Of a stretch of 64,000 bases of DNA, positions 1 through 9,010 are shown one piece after another. Source of the stretch: Bacteroidia bacterium (lineage in GTDB: Bacteria > Bacteroidota > Bacteroidia > Palsa-965). The DNA is taken from NCBI GenBank assembly GCA_025454955.1, contig JALONL010000002.1, forward strand, positions 62,001 through 126,000, in the 5' to 3' direction. Numbering within the stretch: the first letter of the stretch is position 1; each line of letters opens with the position of its first letter. A model generated the notes under the pieces. It ran no database searches, was not told the origin of the DNA, and saw nothing but the letters and a program-made list of their open reading frames with translations. The position numbers were made by a program, and so were the translations under genes.

Positions 1-939
1 TGAACCGGTCCAGTTATACACAGGCTGAGCCACTGAAGCTACGCTCACGTTAATATCAAGTGAGGTGAGTGTGTTTGCACCGGTGTTTTTGATAGTAACC
101 GAGGGTGTAAATGTAACAGCCGAGCAGGCCAGGCCGGCAGAGGGCAAACCTGCTACTGCGGTGGGCTGTGCATCGTTGGGCAGCGGAATCGGGTTGGTAA
201 GGGCAGCCTGATGTACTTCTTTGTTTCCATCGCTCTGAATGAATGCAACCACATGAAGCTGGTTTACATCATAAATGTAGCTCGGCTTGGCTACCGCAAA
301 AGTATAGCTGGCATTGTCGGCATTGGCCCAGGTGCCCGCAAGGGTAGTGCCTGATGCGTTGGGAATCATCTGACGCATTACGTCGTGAAACAGCATTTCG
401 CCATTTGAACCGGGAGGCGATGAGAAGTTGATTTCTTTTTCAACCAGTGCCACATGAAGTTTAAGCGCGCCGTTTGAAGTAAATGCCTGTGCAGCGGTGA
501 TGTTTACGCTGATATATACCGAGTCGAAGTCGGGCGACATGGTATGTGTAAGAGCCAGCGAGAAAGGCGAACCTACTGCATAACGTGTATCAATACCAGC
601 CTGAGTAACTGAGCTGGGCGCACCCTGCAATACGTTGCCGTCCATAATAGCATCGGGCACACCATTTACTGCATAGTAAGTAACACGCGGACCAACCCAG
701 GTTTGTGTCTGGGTATTCATGGGATCAACTCCCGGCCAGTTTGTCTGATACTTGATGGCAGCTACTTTAACACCCAGGTTAGGGCCAAGCAAAGCATTGA
801 ATGCAGGATTTTGTGATGCACAGGGAGGACAGGAAGCCTGTGTGAATTCTTCCACCAGCACCAGACGCTGTACCTGCGCAAAGGCAGCAGAAAAACTCAG
901 ACCTGCTACCGCAGCGAGAAGAGTAATTTTCTTGTTCAT
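1..939 (-). CDS. Omp28-related secreted protein, thioredoxin-like (3' end beyond window)
   Basis: The gene is read on the minus strand from an ATG at 939 and stays open for 313 codons to the window edge, so the C-terminus is missing. It starts with a signal peptide (MNKKITLLAAVAG, cleavage after AFA). At about residues 30-45 follows a thioredoxin-like segment with a CPPC motif (EEFTQASCPPCASQNP). This layout is known from Omp28-family outer-membrane or secreted proteins of Bacteroidota, many of which end in a T9SS sorting domain; that end cannot be seen here. The CPPC pair suggests a thiol-disulfide role, which is inference. It is divergent from the T9SS-sorted gene at 1230. Confidence 0.8.
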   Translation of the reverse strand, partial: MNKKITLLAAVAGLSFSAAFAQVQRLVLVEEFTQASCPPCASQNPAFNALLGPNLGVKVAAIKYQTNWPGVDPMNTQTQTWVGPRVTYYAVNGVPDAIMDGNVLQGAPSSVTQAGIDTRYAVGSPFSLALTHTMSPDFDSVYISVNITAAQAFTSNGALKLHVALVEKEINFSSPPGSNGEMLFHDVMRQMIPNASGTTLAGTWANADNASYTFAVAKPSYIYDVNQLHVVAFIQSDGNKEVHQAALTNPIPLPNDAQPTAVAGLPSAGLACSAVTFTPSVTIKNTGANTLTSLDINVSVASVAQPVYNWTGS

Positions 940-1025
940 GTTTGTTTGAGATTTGTTGATGTGTTTTTTAGCAACGAGAGGCTAAATTAATCAGTTCCTG
1001 CAAAGAAACAAATATTTAATTCTCA

Positions 1026-1033
1026 CAAAATTA
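1026..1033 (-). promoter_or_regulatory. possible -7 element (TAATTTTG) for the Omp28-like gene
   Basis: On the minus strand this reads TAATTTTG, which fits the Bacteroidetes TAnnTTTG -7 consensus, about 90 bp upstream of the ATG at 939. No matching -33 TTG lies at the usual spacing, so support is weak. The rest of the 290-bp intergenic stretch is A+T-rich and holds no gene. Confidence 0.3.
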
Positions 1034-1160
1034 TTTCTTAATCTGTTGATTTTCAGCGCCTAAATCGTATAAATTATTGATTATCAGCCTAAAACGGATT
1101 TTTCACCCCTTTTCCCGGAAATTCAAATACGTAACTGGCAGGATTTTCTTGATATCCGGT

Positions 1161-1193
1161 TTGCAACTTTCAAAAACTCTTTTCGTACATTTG
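1161..1193 (+). promoter_or_regulatory. Bacteroidetes-type promoter (TTG-N22-TACATTTG)
   Basis: TTG at 1161-1163 and TACATTTG at 1186-1193 match the -33/-7 consensus TTG / TAnnTTTG with a 22-bp spacer, within the usual 17-23. The start codon of the downstream T9SS gene is at 1230, which leaves a leader of about 30 nt. This is a motif match only. Confidence 0.6.
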
Positions 1194-1229
1194 GTACAGC
1201 TCAACAACCAAATTTATAATTCTCAGAAA

Positions 1230-1985
1230 ATGAAAAAAGCTTTACTTCTTTTCGCTGTTGCAGTTCTCAGCATTCCTGCTGCTGCCCAGAGCATCCGTGT
1301 GGAAAATCAGGAATCAGGTGGCACTGTAGCCAACGGTTCTACCATTACATATTGGATTCCTGCACTCAATGGTTCAGGCCCGTGGCTGGATGTGCGTCAC
1401 TTCACTGTGAGCAACATTTCCAACATGACCAAAACCTTCAAGGTGCGTAAAATGAATATTACGCTGGCCAATGTGGCGGCTCAAACCACATTCTGCACCG
1501 ACATGAACTGCTATGGCCCGGGTCAGATGTTGTCTTACAACATTCCCATGAACAGCAATGCTTCATTCGATCTTTCGCTCGATTACAACACCGGCAGTGT
1601 AACCGGCGTTACCCGCGTAAGCTACACCATTTACGACATCAACAACGTAAATGACTCACTCATGCTTACCCTCGAGTACAACGTGGCAAACGGCCCTGCC
1701 AGCGTGGCCAACAATACATTGGTTAAGCCCTCTGTATCAAACCCGCAACCCAACCCGGCCAGCGAAATGTTTGCCATTAACTACAAAATGGGCAGCACAC
1801 CTCCTGCCGATGCAAAACTGGTTGTATACAACATGCTTGGCGCAGTAGTACTCGAAAGCGAAATCACCTCGGCCGAAGGAACCATCCGTATGGATGTATC
1901 CACACTTCCCACCGGTGTGTATTTCTGCACACTCACCAACAACGGCCGCCAGCTTGCCACCAAGCGATTGGCAGTAACTCACTGA
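1230..1985 (+). CDS. T9SS type A sorting domain-containing protein (paralogue 1)
   Basis: This is a 251-residue exported protein. The ATG at 1230 is preferred because it opens directly into a signal peptide (MKKALLLFAVAVLSIPAAAQ); the same frame extends upstream to 1077 but crosses the promoter. The middle (residues 20-165) is a beta-rich domain of unknown function with two cysteines near FCTDMNCYGPG. The last 80 residues form a type A T9SS sorting domain (PQPNPASEMFAINY, LVVYNMLGAVV, LPTGVYFCTL), so the product is probably carried across the outer membrane by the gliding/Por secretion system. The next gene is a diverged copy of the same layout. The substrate or role is not recognisable. Confidence 0.85.
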   Translation: MKKALLLFAVAVLSIPAAAQSIRVENQESGGTVANGSTITYWIPALNGSGPWLDVRHFTVSNISNMTKTFKVRKMNITLANVAAQTTFCTDMNCYGPGQMLSYNIPMNSNASFDLSLDYNTGSVTGVTRVSYTIYDINNVNDSLMLTLEYNVANGPASVANNTLVKPSVSNPQPNPASEMFAINYKMGSTPPADAKLVVYNMLGAVVLESEITSAEGTIRMDVSTLPTGVYFCTLTNNGRQLATKRLAVTH

Positions 1986-1999
1986 TAAATTTCAATACT

Positions 2000-2032
2000 A
2001 AAAAAGCGATGCCCAGAAAGCATCGCTTTTTT
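2000..2032 (+). terminator. Rho-independent terminator, bidirectional
   Basis: The stem GCGATGC / GCATCGC (2006-2012, 2020-2026) has a 7-nt loop and is flanked by an A-run on the left and a T-run on the right. It sits 15 bp after the stop of the first T9SS paralogue. Confidence 0.8.
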
Positions 2033-2050
2033 ATTTTCCTCTGTATGCTC

Positions 2051-2794
2051 ATGAAAAAATTCGCACTCATTTGTCTCGCAGCCCTGTCGCTCCAGGCACA
2101 GGCACAAACCATTTCTGTGACGTCCGACGAAACCGGCTATCAATTACAGCAGAATGATGTATTACATTATTGGATTCCTGCCACCAACGGCTCTTTCCAA
2201 TACTGGGACGAAAGGCACTTTACAATGGATATAAGTAATCCCTCCCCGATAACACTTCAAATACGCAGAACTGTTCTTACCCTTGCCGATCCCAATGCAG
2301 AGGTGTATTTCTGTACTGCATTTGAATGCACCGGCCCCGAAGACGATACCTGCACCCGTTATCCTGTTGGAGCAAATGCCCGCACCAATCTTTATCTCGA
2401 TTACAAAACGGCTTCGGTACCCGGTTTAACGATAGCGTTCTATTCTATTTACAACATAAACAACATGAACGATTCGTTCTACTTCACGGTACACTATCAC
2501 ATCACTACCGGCGCAGTAGGTATTGCCGAAACATCCACACTCACTGCGCTCTCGGCACCCATGCCAAATCCTGCATCCAGCCAGTTTGCCGTGCAGTACA
2601 ATGCGGGCAGCACATCAAACAACGTATTCAGCATATACAACATGCTTGGCAAACTCGTGTCGGCCACCACACTGAGCAGCCCGCAGGGAATACATTATAC
2701 CGATACTTCTTCGCTTCCCGAAGGAGTATATACCTGTACGCTCACCTCGCAAGGAGTGGTTACAGGTATGCAGCGTATTGTAATAACAAAGTAG
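2051..2794 (+). CDS. T9SS type A sorting domain-containing protein (paralogue 2)
   Basis: This 247-residue protein starts at the ATG at 2051 (MKKFALICLAALSLQAQAQT), because codons further up lie inside the preceding terminator. It shares its plan with the gene at 1230: a signal peptide, then the shared phrases YWIPA.NGS, DERHFT, YFCTA.ECTGP and YSIYNINNMNDS, and a C-terminal T9SS type A domain (PMPNPASSQFAVQY, FSIYNMLGKLV, LPEGVYTCTL). The pair is a tandem duplication that has diverged. A terminator lies between the copies, so this copy may rely on read-through or a promoter I could not identify. The function beyond secretion is unknown. Confidence 0.85.
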   Translation: MKKFALICLAALSLQAQAQTISVTSDETGYQLQQNDVLHYWIPATNGSFQYWDERHFTMDISNPSPITLQIRRTVLTLADPNAEVYFCTAFECTGPEDDTCTRYPVGANARTNLYLDYKTASVPGLTIAFYSIYNINNMNDSFYFTVHYHITTGAVGIAETSTLTALSAPMPNPASSQFAVQYNAGSTSNNVFSIYNMLGKLVSATTLSSPQGIHYTDTSSLPEGVYTCTLTSQGVVTGMQRIVITK

Positions 2795-2813
2795 CTGAAG
2801 TAATTTCAAGCAG

Positions 2814-2852
2814 AAAAGCCGGTGCAAATAGCAATTTGTACCGGCTTTTTTT
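2814..2852. terminator. Rho-independent terminator shared by convergent genes
   Basis: A 16-bp near-perfect stem (2814-2829 with 2834-2849) is flanked by A and T runs on both sides. It lies between the T9SS paralogue (ending 2794) and ruvB (ending 2851 on the minus strand), and overlaps the last codon of ruvB. Confidence 0.85.
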
Positions 2853-3885
2853 ATTCGCCGAAAAGTGTGCCGCGGTTCATCTGCGAAAGCTTGCCGAGAT
2901 GTTTGTAAGCCTGCTCGGTAGCCTGGCGGCCGCGTGGTGTGCGTATTAAATAGCCTTCCTGAATAAGGAACGGCTCATACACCTCTTCAATAGTACCTGC
3001 CTCCTCGCCTACTGCCGTAGAAATGGTGGTAATGCCCACCGGCCCGCCTTTAAACTTGTCGATAATGGCGCTGAGTATGCGTATGTCCATTTCATCGAGG
3101 CCGTTCTTATCTACATTGAGTGCCTGCAGGCCGTAGTGTGCTATATCAAGATCAATTTCGCCATTGCCTTTGATCTGTGCAAAATCGCGCACGCGGCGCA
3201 GCAGTGCATTGGCAATACGCGGTGTGCCACGGCTGCGGCGGGCAATTTCGTAGGCGGCCTCTTCGGCAATGGGCACGTTTAAAATGCCGGCCGAACGTTC
3301 CACAATACGTTTGAGCAGCATCGAATCGTAATAACTCAAACGCGAAGTGATGCCGAAACGCGCACGCAAAGGCGATGTAAGCAAACCCGAACGCGTGGTG
3401 GCTCCCACCAGTGTAAACGGATTGAGACTGATCTGCACCGTGCGCGCATTGGGCCCGCTGTCGAGCATGATGTCTATGCGGTAATCCTCCATGGCCGAGT
3501 AGAGATACTCTTCCACCACCGGACTCAGCCGGTGAATTTCATCAATGAAAAGCACATCAAACTGCTCAAGGTTGGTGAGCAGTCCGGCCAGGTCGCCGGG
3601 CTTGTCGAGCACCGGGCCCGAAGTAATTTTGATGTTTACGCCAAGCTCCTGCGCCACAATATTGGCCAATGTGGTTTTGCCCAAACCCGGAGGCCCGTGC
3701 AACAACACATGGTCGAGTGCTTCGCCACGCTGCTTGGCCGCCGCCACAAATATTTTCAGGTTCTCCACCACCGCATCCTGCCCCGAAAAATCGGAAAACT
3801 CCTGCGGGCGAAGCATACGCTCCATTTCCTTGTCGGCCGGCGTAAGGCGTTCGCTTTCGGGATCGATGTTCGGGTTCATTGACAT
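2851..3885 (-). CDS. ruvB: Holliday junction branch migration helicase RuvB
   Basis: RuvB is the AAA+ motor that, with RuvA, drives branch migration at Holliday junctions during recombinational repair. From the ATG at 3885 the protein is 344 residues, close to the usual 330-350. Visible motifs are Walker A GPPGLGKT (64-71), Walker B LFIDEIH (112-118), the sensor GATTRSG (161-167) with SPLRARFG after it, and the C-terminal winged helix with [13 protein letters not shown] nine bases upstream would add three residues; the ATG at 3879 is also possible. It lies 18 bp after the membrane-protein gene on the same strand. ruvA and ruvC are not in the window. Confidence 0.97.
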   Translation of the reverse strand: MSMNPNIDPESERLTPADKEMERMLRPQEFSDFSGQDAVVENLKIFVAAAKQRGEALDHVLLHGPPGLGKTTLANIVAQELGVNIKITSGPVLDKPGDLAGLLTNLEQFDVLFIDEIHRLSPVVEEYLYSAMEDYRIDIMLDSGPNARTVQISLNPFTLVGATTRSGLLTSPLRARFGITSRLSYYDSMLLKRIVERSAGILNVPIAEEAAYEIARRSRGTPRIANALLRRVRDFAQIKGNGEIDLDIAHYGLQALNVDKNGLDEMDIRILSAIIDKFKGGPVGITTISTAVGEEAGTIEEVYEPFLIQEGYLIRTPRGRQATEQAYKHLGKLSQMNRGTLFGE

Positions 3886-3903
3886 GGTGTACAAAAGTAA
3901 GGC

Positions 3904-5286
3904 TTATTCGGCAGAGGCACCGGGGAGCGGTATCTCTTTTATCTCCTTGTCAGCACCCGCCATTACACCACCAAAATAGGAGACTTCCAGTTCATCGGCC
4001 GCTCCCCGGCAATTCTTCTCCAGTTCTTTGGTATAAATAATTAGCATCATCATAAATAAGTGCAGGATAATGTCTGAGAACGGGCTAACCATTTCATGCA
4101 TCTCTTTGCGCCAGAAAAGATCGGGCGGTACACGTAAATATTCCTCAAACAGTTCGATAAGATAACCGGTATTGAAAAGTGCAAACAGTACAAACACCAC
4201 AGCCCACCATACGGTGAGCGATTCGGGCATTTTAAGGCGGTAATTAAACTGTCCTTCGCGCATTGACTCATTCCACCGCCGCCCCGCAAGCGAAATAGCC
4301 ACAATGCGGCTAACCGATGCCAGTAGCGGCACAAAAAAGCAAATTGCAATTAACCAGCGCACAAACTGGCTTCGCTGTGCGAAAGTATCGGAAAGCTTTG
4401 TAATTCTAAGCAGGTAATACAGCAGCAGCAGACTTAATGCAAAGCCGCCAAGTATAGCAACCTTGTTGATAAATGGCAGTTCAGCAAGTGCCTGAAGCTG
4501 TACCAGAACTGAATTCCAATCGACATAACCGGCCAGACAATACACCACAGCCATACAGGCAAGCACCTGATAAATGAGCGCCTGCAAACCATTGTGGCGA
4601 AGTTTTTCAATTTGCTTCCGCACCAGTTGCAATTCTTCCTCCGTAGCCTGCTGCGGCACAGGTGGCGGTGTATTCCCGGCAGGCATCTCGGGTTTGATTG
4701 CCAAAAACACGCGGTAAATAACCATCACCCAGCTTACTGACGCGGTAAACTGAATCGTGAATATCAACGCATACATCCACTCATTCATATAACCGGCATA
4801 ATACATTTTTATAAATACCGGAAAAATCATGGTCAGCAAATACACCGGTTGTACAAAAACAAAAAGAATATTCCAGAAACGACTGTCGGCCTGCGAATAC
4901 CCGCTCCTGTCGTACACACTTATTTTATCCAGCAGATCAAGCATACGCCCGGGGCGCAGGATAAGAAAACTCAACGGTCTTGTTTCGGGTGTATAAAGTA
5001 CCTGTATGCGTTTAAACAATACCGAAGTAAGCAGGAGAAACAAGTGCCCTGCAAAAAAATTGAAATTAAAGTAATTGTTCACCAACCCGTTCTGAAAAAA
5101 CTCCTGTATGGAATAATAGATATTCGTATCGTCGCTGCGGACTACCCGGAAAATCCACATAGAAAATGTGTAGCAGAAATTCATGCTAAGCGTGATACAA
5201 AACGAAATCAGCCACCACCAGCGTTGTGCATATAATCGATGAACCGGCGTGAGGGGGCTTTGAAACTCAGCAAAGGAAACACTCAT
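3904..5286 (-). CDS. multi-pass membrane protein of unknown function
   Basis: This 460-residue protein has about eight hydrophobic segments, for example residues 23-47, 75-90, 140-160, 170-195, 240-260, 275-295, 310-330 and 360-380. A charged, probably cytoplasmic stretch (EEELQLVRKQIEKLRHNG) lies in the middle, and a hydrophilic tail ends the protein. No enzyme or transporter signature was recognised. The ATG at 5286 overlaps the stop codon of the upstream barrel-like gene by four bases, so the two are translationally coupled and probably work together. ruvB follows 18 bp later. Its place after the respiratory operon does not by itself imply a respiratory role, because a terminator intervenes. 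Confidence 0.7.
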   Translation of the reverse strand: MSVSFAEFQSPLTPVHRLYAQRWWWLISFCITLSMNFCYTFSMWIFRVVRSDDTNIYYSIQEFFQNGLVNNYFNFNFFAGHLFLLLTSVLFKRIQVLYTPETRPLSFLILRPGRMLDLLDKISVYDRSGYSQADSRFWNILFVFVQPVYLLTMIFPVFIKMYYAGYMNEWMYALIFTIQFTASVSWVMVIYRVFLAIKPEMPAGNTPPPVPQQATEEELQLVRKQIEKLRHNGLQALIYQVLACMAVVYCLAGYVDWNSVLVQLQALAELPFINKVAILGGFALSLLLLYYLLRITKLSDTFAQRSQFVRWLIAICFFVPLLASVSRIVAISLAGRRWNESMREGQFNYRLKMPESLTVWWAVVFVLFALFNTGYLIELFEEYLRVPPDLFWRKEMHEMVSPFSDIILHLFMMMLIIYTKELEKNCRGAADELEVSYFGGVMAGADKEIKEIPLPGASAE

Positions 5287-5945
5287 ATTCGCTTGGCTAA
5301 TTTTGTATTGGGGAAAACCATCTTATACAATTCGCTCCAGTAAATAATGGTGTAAAACGAATAAATGGGCGAATTGAAATTTTCGCTAAGCGCCTTGTTA
5401 TTCCTGAGCATAACCCGTAAACCAAGATCGGCGCCCACACCAAACCATCGGAATATTTTAAATGATCCCGATATACCGGTTTCGTAAATAAGTATATTTC
5501 GCTGTCCTATAATCCGGTTGGTATTTCCGTCGAAATACTCGTAACGCGAATTGCCATAGCCCAACTGAAAGGGAATAACGCTAAACTTCCACCGCTTGTT
5601 TTTGTAAAACACGAAGCGGATGAAATAGCTGATGTAATCGAGTTTCAGAAACGACTGTGTGGTATCAGGCATTCCCATCGAGTCTGTACCATATACCGGC
5701 TTTGTAATGCTGGGTGTGTGCGTGTTCCAGCCTCCGCCAATGGTGAGACGGTTGCCAAAATCGGCACCGAATTTAAAGCCCCAGATGCGGGCGCTTTGTG
5801 CACTTACAAAAGATTTCCGCGTATCAAACATGGCCGTGAAAGCCACCTTGCGGTTTATGCAACTGCGTAATGTATCCAGCATCTGTGCACGGGTTACATT
5901 AACCAGCAGAAGAAAAACAGCAGGCAGGAGTATGCGGAGTTTCAT
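5283..5945 (-). CDS. exported protein, probable outer-membrane beta-barrel
   Basis: The gene encodes 220 residues from the ATG at 5945 (MKLRILLPAVFLLLVNVTRAQ, a signal peptide). A longer frame exists upstream but would run back through the terminator after ctaD. The mature part alternates polar and hydrophobic residues with many aromatic and glycine turns (GFKFGADFGNRLTIGGGW, FSVIPFQLGYGNSRYEYF, FGVGADLGLRVML), as in small outer-membrane barrels. The end overlaps the start of the membrane-protein gene by four bases. No specific family was recognised. Confidence 0.7.
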   Translation of the reverse strand: MKLRILLPAVFLLLVNVTRAQMLDTLRSCINRKVAFTAMFDTRKSFVSAQSARIWGFKFGADFGNRLTIGGGWNTHTPSITKPVYGTDSMGMPDTTQSFLKLDYISYFIRFVFYKNKRWKFSVIPFQLGYGNSRYEYFDGNTNRIIGQRNILIYETGISGSFKIFRWFGVGADLGLRVMLRNNKALSENFNSPIYSFYTIIYWSELYKMVFPNTKLAKRI

Positions 5946-5981
5946 TACAGATGAAGATACAAAGTTTGATGTGGATGAACA

Positions 5982-6013
5982 GAAAAATGGCTGTCTGAAA
6001 AACAGACAGCCAT
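5982..6013 (-). terminator. Rho-independent terminator of the act-cta operon
   Basis: A perfect 11-bp stem (5987-5997 with 6003-6013) closes a 5-nt loop. On the minus strand it is followed by a T-run. It lies 21 bp after the ctaD stop codon and ends the respiratory operon. Confidence 0.85.
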
Positions 6014-6034
6014 TGATGTAAAGTTGCAATGTGA

Positions 6035-7882
6035 TTAGTGACCGCCGCCATCCACTTCGCCGGCAGCCAGAGGCACGGTTTGCGGAATGAAATCGCGTTC
6101 GGCACCGGGCTTGCTGTAGTCGTAGGGCCAGCGCTGTACTTCGGGCAGTGCGCCGGGCCAGTTGCCGTGTGTGTGCGCCATAGGCGTGGTCCACTCGAGC
6201 GTGTTTGAACCCCAGGGATTCTGCTCGGCTTTCGGGCCACGGAACATACTGTAGAAGAAGTTGAACAGGAAAATCAACTGACCGAGTGCACCAAATATAG
6301 CGAAGGCGGTGATGAGTACGTTGATGTCCTGCAGGTTGTCGAACATCGGGAAAGCCGTGTTCTGGTAATAACGACGCGGCACACCGGCCATGCCGAGGAA
6401 GTGCATCGGGAAGAATACGCCGTAGGCACTGATGAACGTAACCCAGAAATGGATATAACCCATGTTCTTGTTCATCTTGCGCAGGAAGAGTTTCGGGAAC
6501 CAGTGATACACACCGGCAAGCATACCCAGAATAGCCGACACACCCATTACAATGTGGAAGTGTGCCACCACAAAGTAGGTATCGTGTACAGGAATATCCA
6601 GCGCCGAGTCGGCAAGAATAATACCTGTAACACCACCCGAGATGAAGGTTGATACCAGACCAATGGCAAACAGCATGGCCGGTGTAAACTGAATATTGCC
6701 TTTCCAGAGTGTGGTAATGTAGTTAAACGCCTTTACCGCCGAAGGAATGGCAATGAGCAGCGTGGTAAATACAAACACCGAACCGAGGAACGGATTCATA
6801 CCGGTAATGAACATGTGGTGACCCCATACAATGAACGAGAGGAAACCAATGGCCAGAATAGAGGTAATCATGGCGCGGTAACCGAAAATCGGTTTACGGG
6901 CGTTTACCGAAATAATTTCTGAGGTAAGACCCAGCGCAGGAAGAATGATAATGTAAACCTCAGGGTGACCAAGGAACCAGAACAGGTGCTCGAAAAGAAT
7001 CGGGCTGCCGCCGGTTTGCTCAAGAGGCATGGTGTCTGTGCTGAGGAAGATGTCGGAAAGATAGAAGCTGGTTCCAAAGCTGCGGTCGAAAATAAGCAGC
7101 AGCGCGCACGAGAAAAGCACGGGGAACGAAAGCACACCGAGAATGGCTGTAACCAGAAACGCCCAAACCGTAAGCGGCAAACGGGTCATTTTCATGCCCT
7201 TGGTGCGGAAGTTGAGAACGGTAATAATGTAGTTCAAACCACCGAGCAGCGACGATACAATAAAGAGCGACATGGAAACCAGCCACAGCGTCATACCCAA
7301 ACCCGAACCGGGCATGGCACGCTCAAGCGCCGAAAGCGGAGGATAAACTGTCCAGCCACCCGATGCAGCGCCGTTTTCCACAAACAGGGAAACTACCATT
7401 ACCACGCTTGAGAGGAAGAAGAACCAGTACGACAGCATATTCATAAAGCCCGATGCCATATCGCGGGCACCGATCTGATACGGAATAAGCAGGTTACTGA
7501 ATGTTCCCGAAAGACCACCGGTAAGTACAAAGAACACCATGATGGTGCCGTGAATGGTTACCAGTGCCATGTAAGCGTCGGCATTGAGTACGCCGTTTTC
7601 GCCCCATTTGTCGCCCATTACGGCGTTAATGAAGCTGAATGACTCGCCCGGCCAGGCAAGCTGGAGACGGAACACAATTGACATCACCATAGCGATTACA
7701 GCCATAATAACAGCCGTAATCAGAAACTGGCGGGCAATTACCTTGTGATCCATGCTGAAGATGTACTTCTGCACGAACGACTCCTCATGGTGGTGGTGAT
7801 CGTCGTGATCATGATGCACATGCACGTCTTTCGCAAGTGATTCTGCGTGGAGGTGACTGTGTGAGTGAAGATCGTTTGCCAT
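6035..7882 (-). CDS. ctaD: cytochrome c oxidase subunit I (aa3-type, haem-copper)
   Basis: This is the catalytic subunit of the terminal oxidase, which reduces O2 at the haem a3-CuB centre and pumps protons. From the ATG at 7882 it has 615 residues; an in-frame TTG at 7912 is less likely. Ligands visible are H111 (TIHGTIM, haem a), H306 with Y310 (GHPEVY, CuB and cross-linked Tyr), H355/H356 (WGHHMF, CuB), and H441/H443 (VVAHFHIV). E308 in HPEVY is the D-channel glutamate of A1-type oxidases. The first 35 residues are unusually His-rich (HSHSHLH, HVHHDHDDHHHH) before the helices begin. It is the last gene of the operon. Subunit III is not in the window. Confidence 0.96.
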   Translation of the reverse strand: MANDLHSHSHLHAESLAKDVHVHHDHDDHHHHEESFVQKYIFSMDHKVIARQFLITAVIMAVIAMVMSIVFRLQLAWPGESFSFINAVMGDKWGENGVLNADAYMALVTIHGTIMVFFVLTGGLSGTFSNLLIPYQIGARDMASGFMNMLSYWFFFLSSVVMVVSLFVENGAASGGWTVYPPLSALERAMPGSGLGMTLWLVSMSLFIVSSLLGGLNYIITVLNFRTKGMKMTRLPLTVWAFLVTAILGVLSFPVLFSCALLLIFDRSFGTSFYLSDIFLSTDTMPLEQTGGSPILFEHLFWFLGHPEVYIIILPALGLTSEIISVNARKPIFGYRAMITSILAIGFLSFIVWGHHMFITGMNPFLGSVFVFTTLLIAIPSAVKAFNYITTLWKGNIQFTPAMLFAIGLVSTFISGGVTGIILADSALDIPVHDTYFVVAHFHIVMGVSAILGMLAGVYHWFPKLFLRKMNKNMGYIHFWVTFISAYGVFFPMHFLGMAGVPRRYYQNTAFPMFDNLQDINVLITAFAIFGALGQLIFLFNFFYSMFRGPKAEQNPWGSNTLEWTTPMAHTHGNWPGALPEVQRWPYDYSKPGAERDFIPQTVPLAAGEVDGGGH

Positions 7883-7909
7883 ATCTGCTTTTCTTTTAGT
7901 CTTTCCCTT

Positions 7910-7917
7910 CAAATTTA
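7910..7917 (-). promoter_or_regulatory. possible internal -7 element (TAAATTTG) before ctaD
   Basis: The minus strand reads TAAATTTG about 27 bp upstream of the ctaD ATG. It matches the TAnnTTTG consensus, but no -33 TTG lies at the usual distance. It could support extra transcription of ctaD from inside the operon. Confidence 0.35.
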
Positions 7918-7977
7918 CAACTGCACTGTATTCGGTTAACCGTTAATTGTGCGGTATTGTTGGTTTGTTTAACTTTT

Positions 7978-8970
7978 TTAGTTTTTAGCGGAGACTGTGG
8001 GCAACGGACGGCCGTCGAAATACGGCTTTCTGCGCTTCATGTACTCCTCATACTGTTTCTTGTCGCCTACCACAATGAGCAGACCCATGTTCCAGTGCGA
8101 AGTGCCGCAGATTTTGTTGCACAGCAGCATGTAATCAAACTTGTCGTTACCGGTTTTCTTGCGCATTTCGGCGGTGGTAATGGTGGGTTTGAAATGGAAC
8201 CAGGTTTCCATACCGGGCACACAGTTCATTTGTGCACGGAAGTGCGGGAAGAATGCACTGTGAATTACATCGCGCGAACGCATACGGAAATTCACTTCCT
8301 TATTTACCTCAAGGAACAGCGTGTCGTTTACAATAATATCATCGTAACCCTTCGCATCCGAGCTGTCGATACCGGTGGGGTATTTACCCGAAAGGCGGTA
8401 ATCGGCTTTACCAAGCTGGTTGTCTGTACCCGAGTAACGCACGCTCCAGTTAAACTGCTGGGCGTAGAGTTCTACCAGACGTGTGGTGGTGGGAGCAGGC
8501 TCCATGGTGTTGTTCCACAAACGGATACCGAGGAAGATAATGATAAAGAGCACTACCGCCGGTACACCTGTCCACAGCATTTCGAGCTTGTTGTTGTGCG
8601 GATAGTAGGTGGCTTTTGCCCCGTCGCGGCCATAGTATTTGTAGGCCATGTAAAACAGCAGGCCGTTGGTAATGAAGAATACAATACCAATGACGAGGAA
8701 GTTAAAATTCATCAGCCAGTCGATGTCTACACCATGCGCAGAGGCAGCCTCGGGCAGCAGACGGTCTTTGTAGGCGAAAAACTGCCAGATGCAGAATGCA
8801 AATAACAGAATCATGAAGGTGAGCATGAAAATACCGTTCATGCGGTTATCCCTTTCGGTAACCTTGTTCGGATCAGCTCCCTTGAGTTTTGTAGAAAGTT
8901 CCACCACCCGCACCAACTGCCAGATGGCGGCGGCACCGAGAATGAGGAGAGCGTATGTTAAAATATTCAT
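7978..8970 (-). CDS. ctaC: cytochrome c oxidase subunit II (CuA subunit)
   Basis: This subunit takes electrons from cytochrome c into the CuA centre and passes them to subunit I. The 330-residue protein starts with hydrophobic segments (about 3-20, 46-65, 88-109, 133-150). The cupredoxin domain after residue 165 carries the CuA ligands H237 (RDVIHSAFF), C284, C288, H292 and M295 (CNKICGTSHWNM). The usual glutamate between the two cysteines (CxExC) is lysine or isoleucine here; that residue binds copper through its backbone, so the site may still form. No fused cytochrome c domain is present. It lies 40 bp after actF and 95 bp before ctaD. Confidence 0.95.
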   Translation of the reverse strand: MNILTYALLILGAAAIWQLVRVVELSTKLKGADPNKVTERDNRMNGIFMLTFMILLFAFCIWQFFAYKDRLLPEAASAHGVDIDWLMNFNFLVIGIVFFITNGLLFYMAYKYYGRDGAKATYYPHNNKLEMLWTGVPAVVLFIIIFLGIRLWNNTMEPAPTTTRLVELYAQQFNWSVRYSGTDNQLGKADYRLSGKYPTGIDSSDAKGYDDIIVNDTLFLEVNKEVNFRMRSRDVIHSAFFPHFRAQMNCVPGMETWFHFKPTITTAEMRKKTGNDKFDYMLLCNKICGTSHWNMGLLIVVGDKKQYEEYMKRRKPYFDGRPLPTVSAKN

Positions 8971-9010
8971 AGCGCGTTATTATATCAGGTTCTGCTGTTT
9001 CGTGTTCAAA

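Noticed and set aside
752..949. Plus-strand 65-codon frame at the window start
   Set aside because: It lies antisense inside the Omp28-like gene, which has a signal peptide and a CPPC motif; the plus frame has no features.
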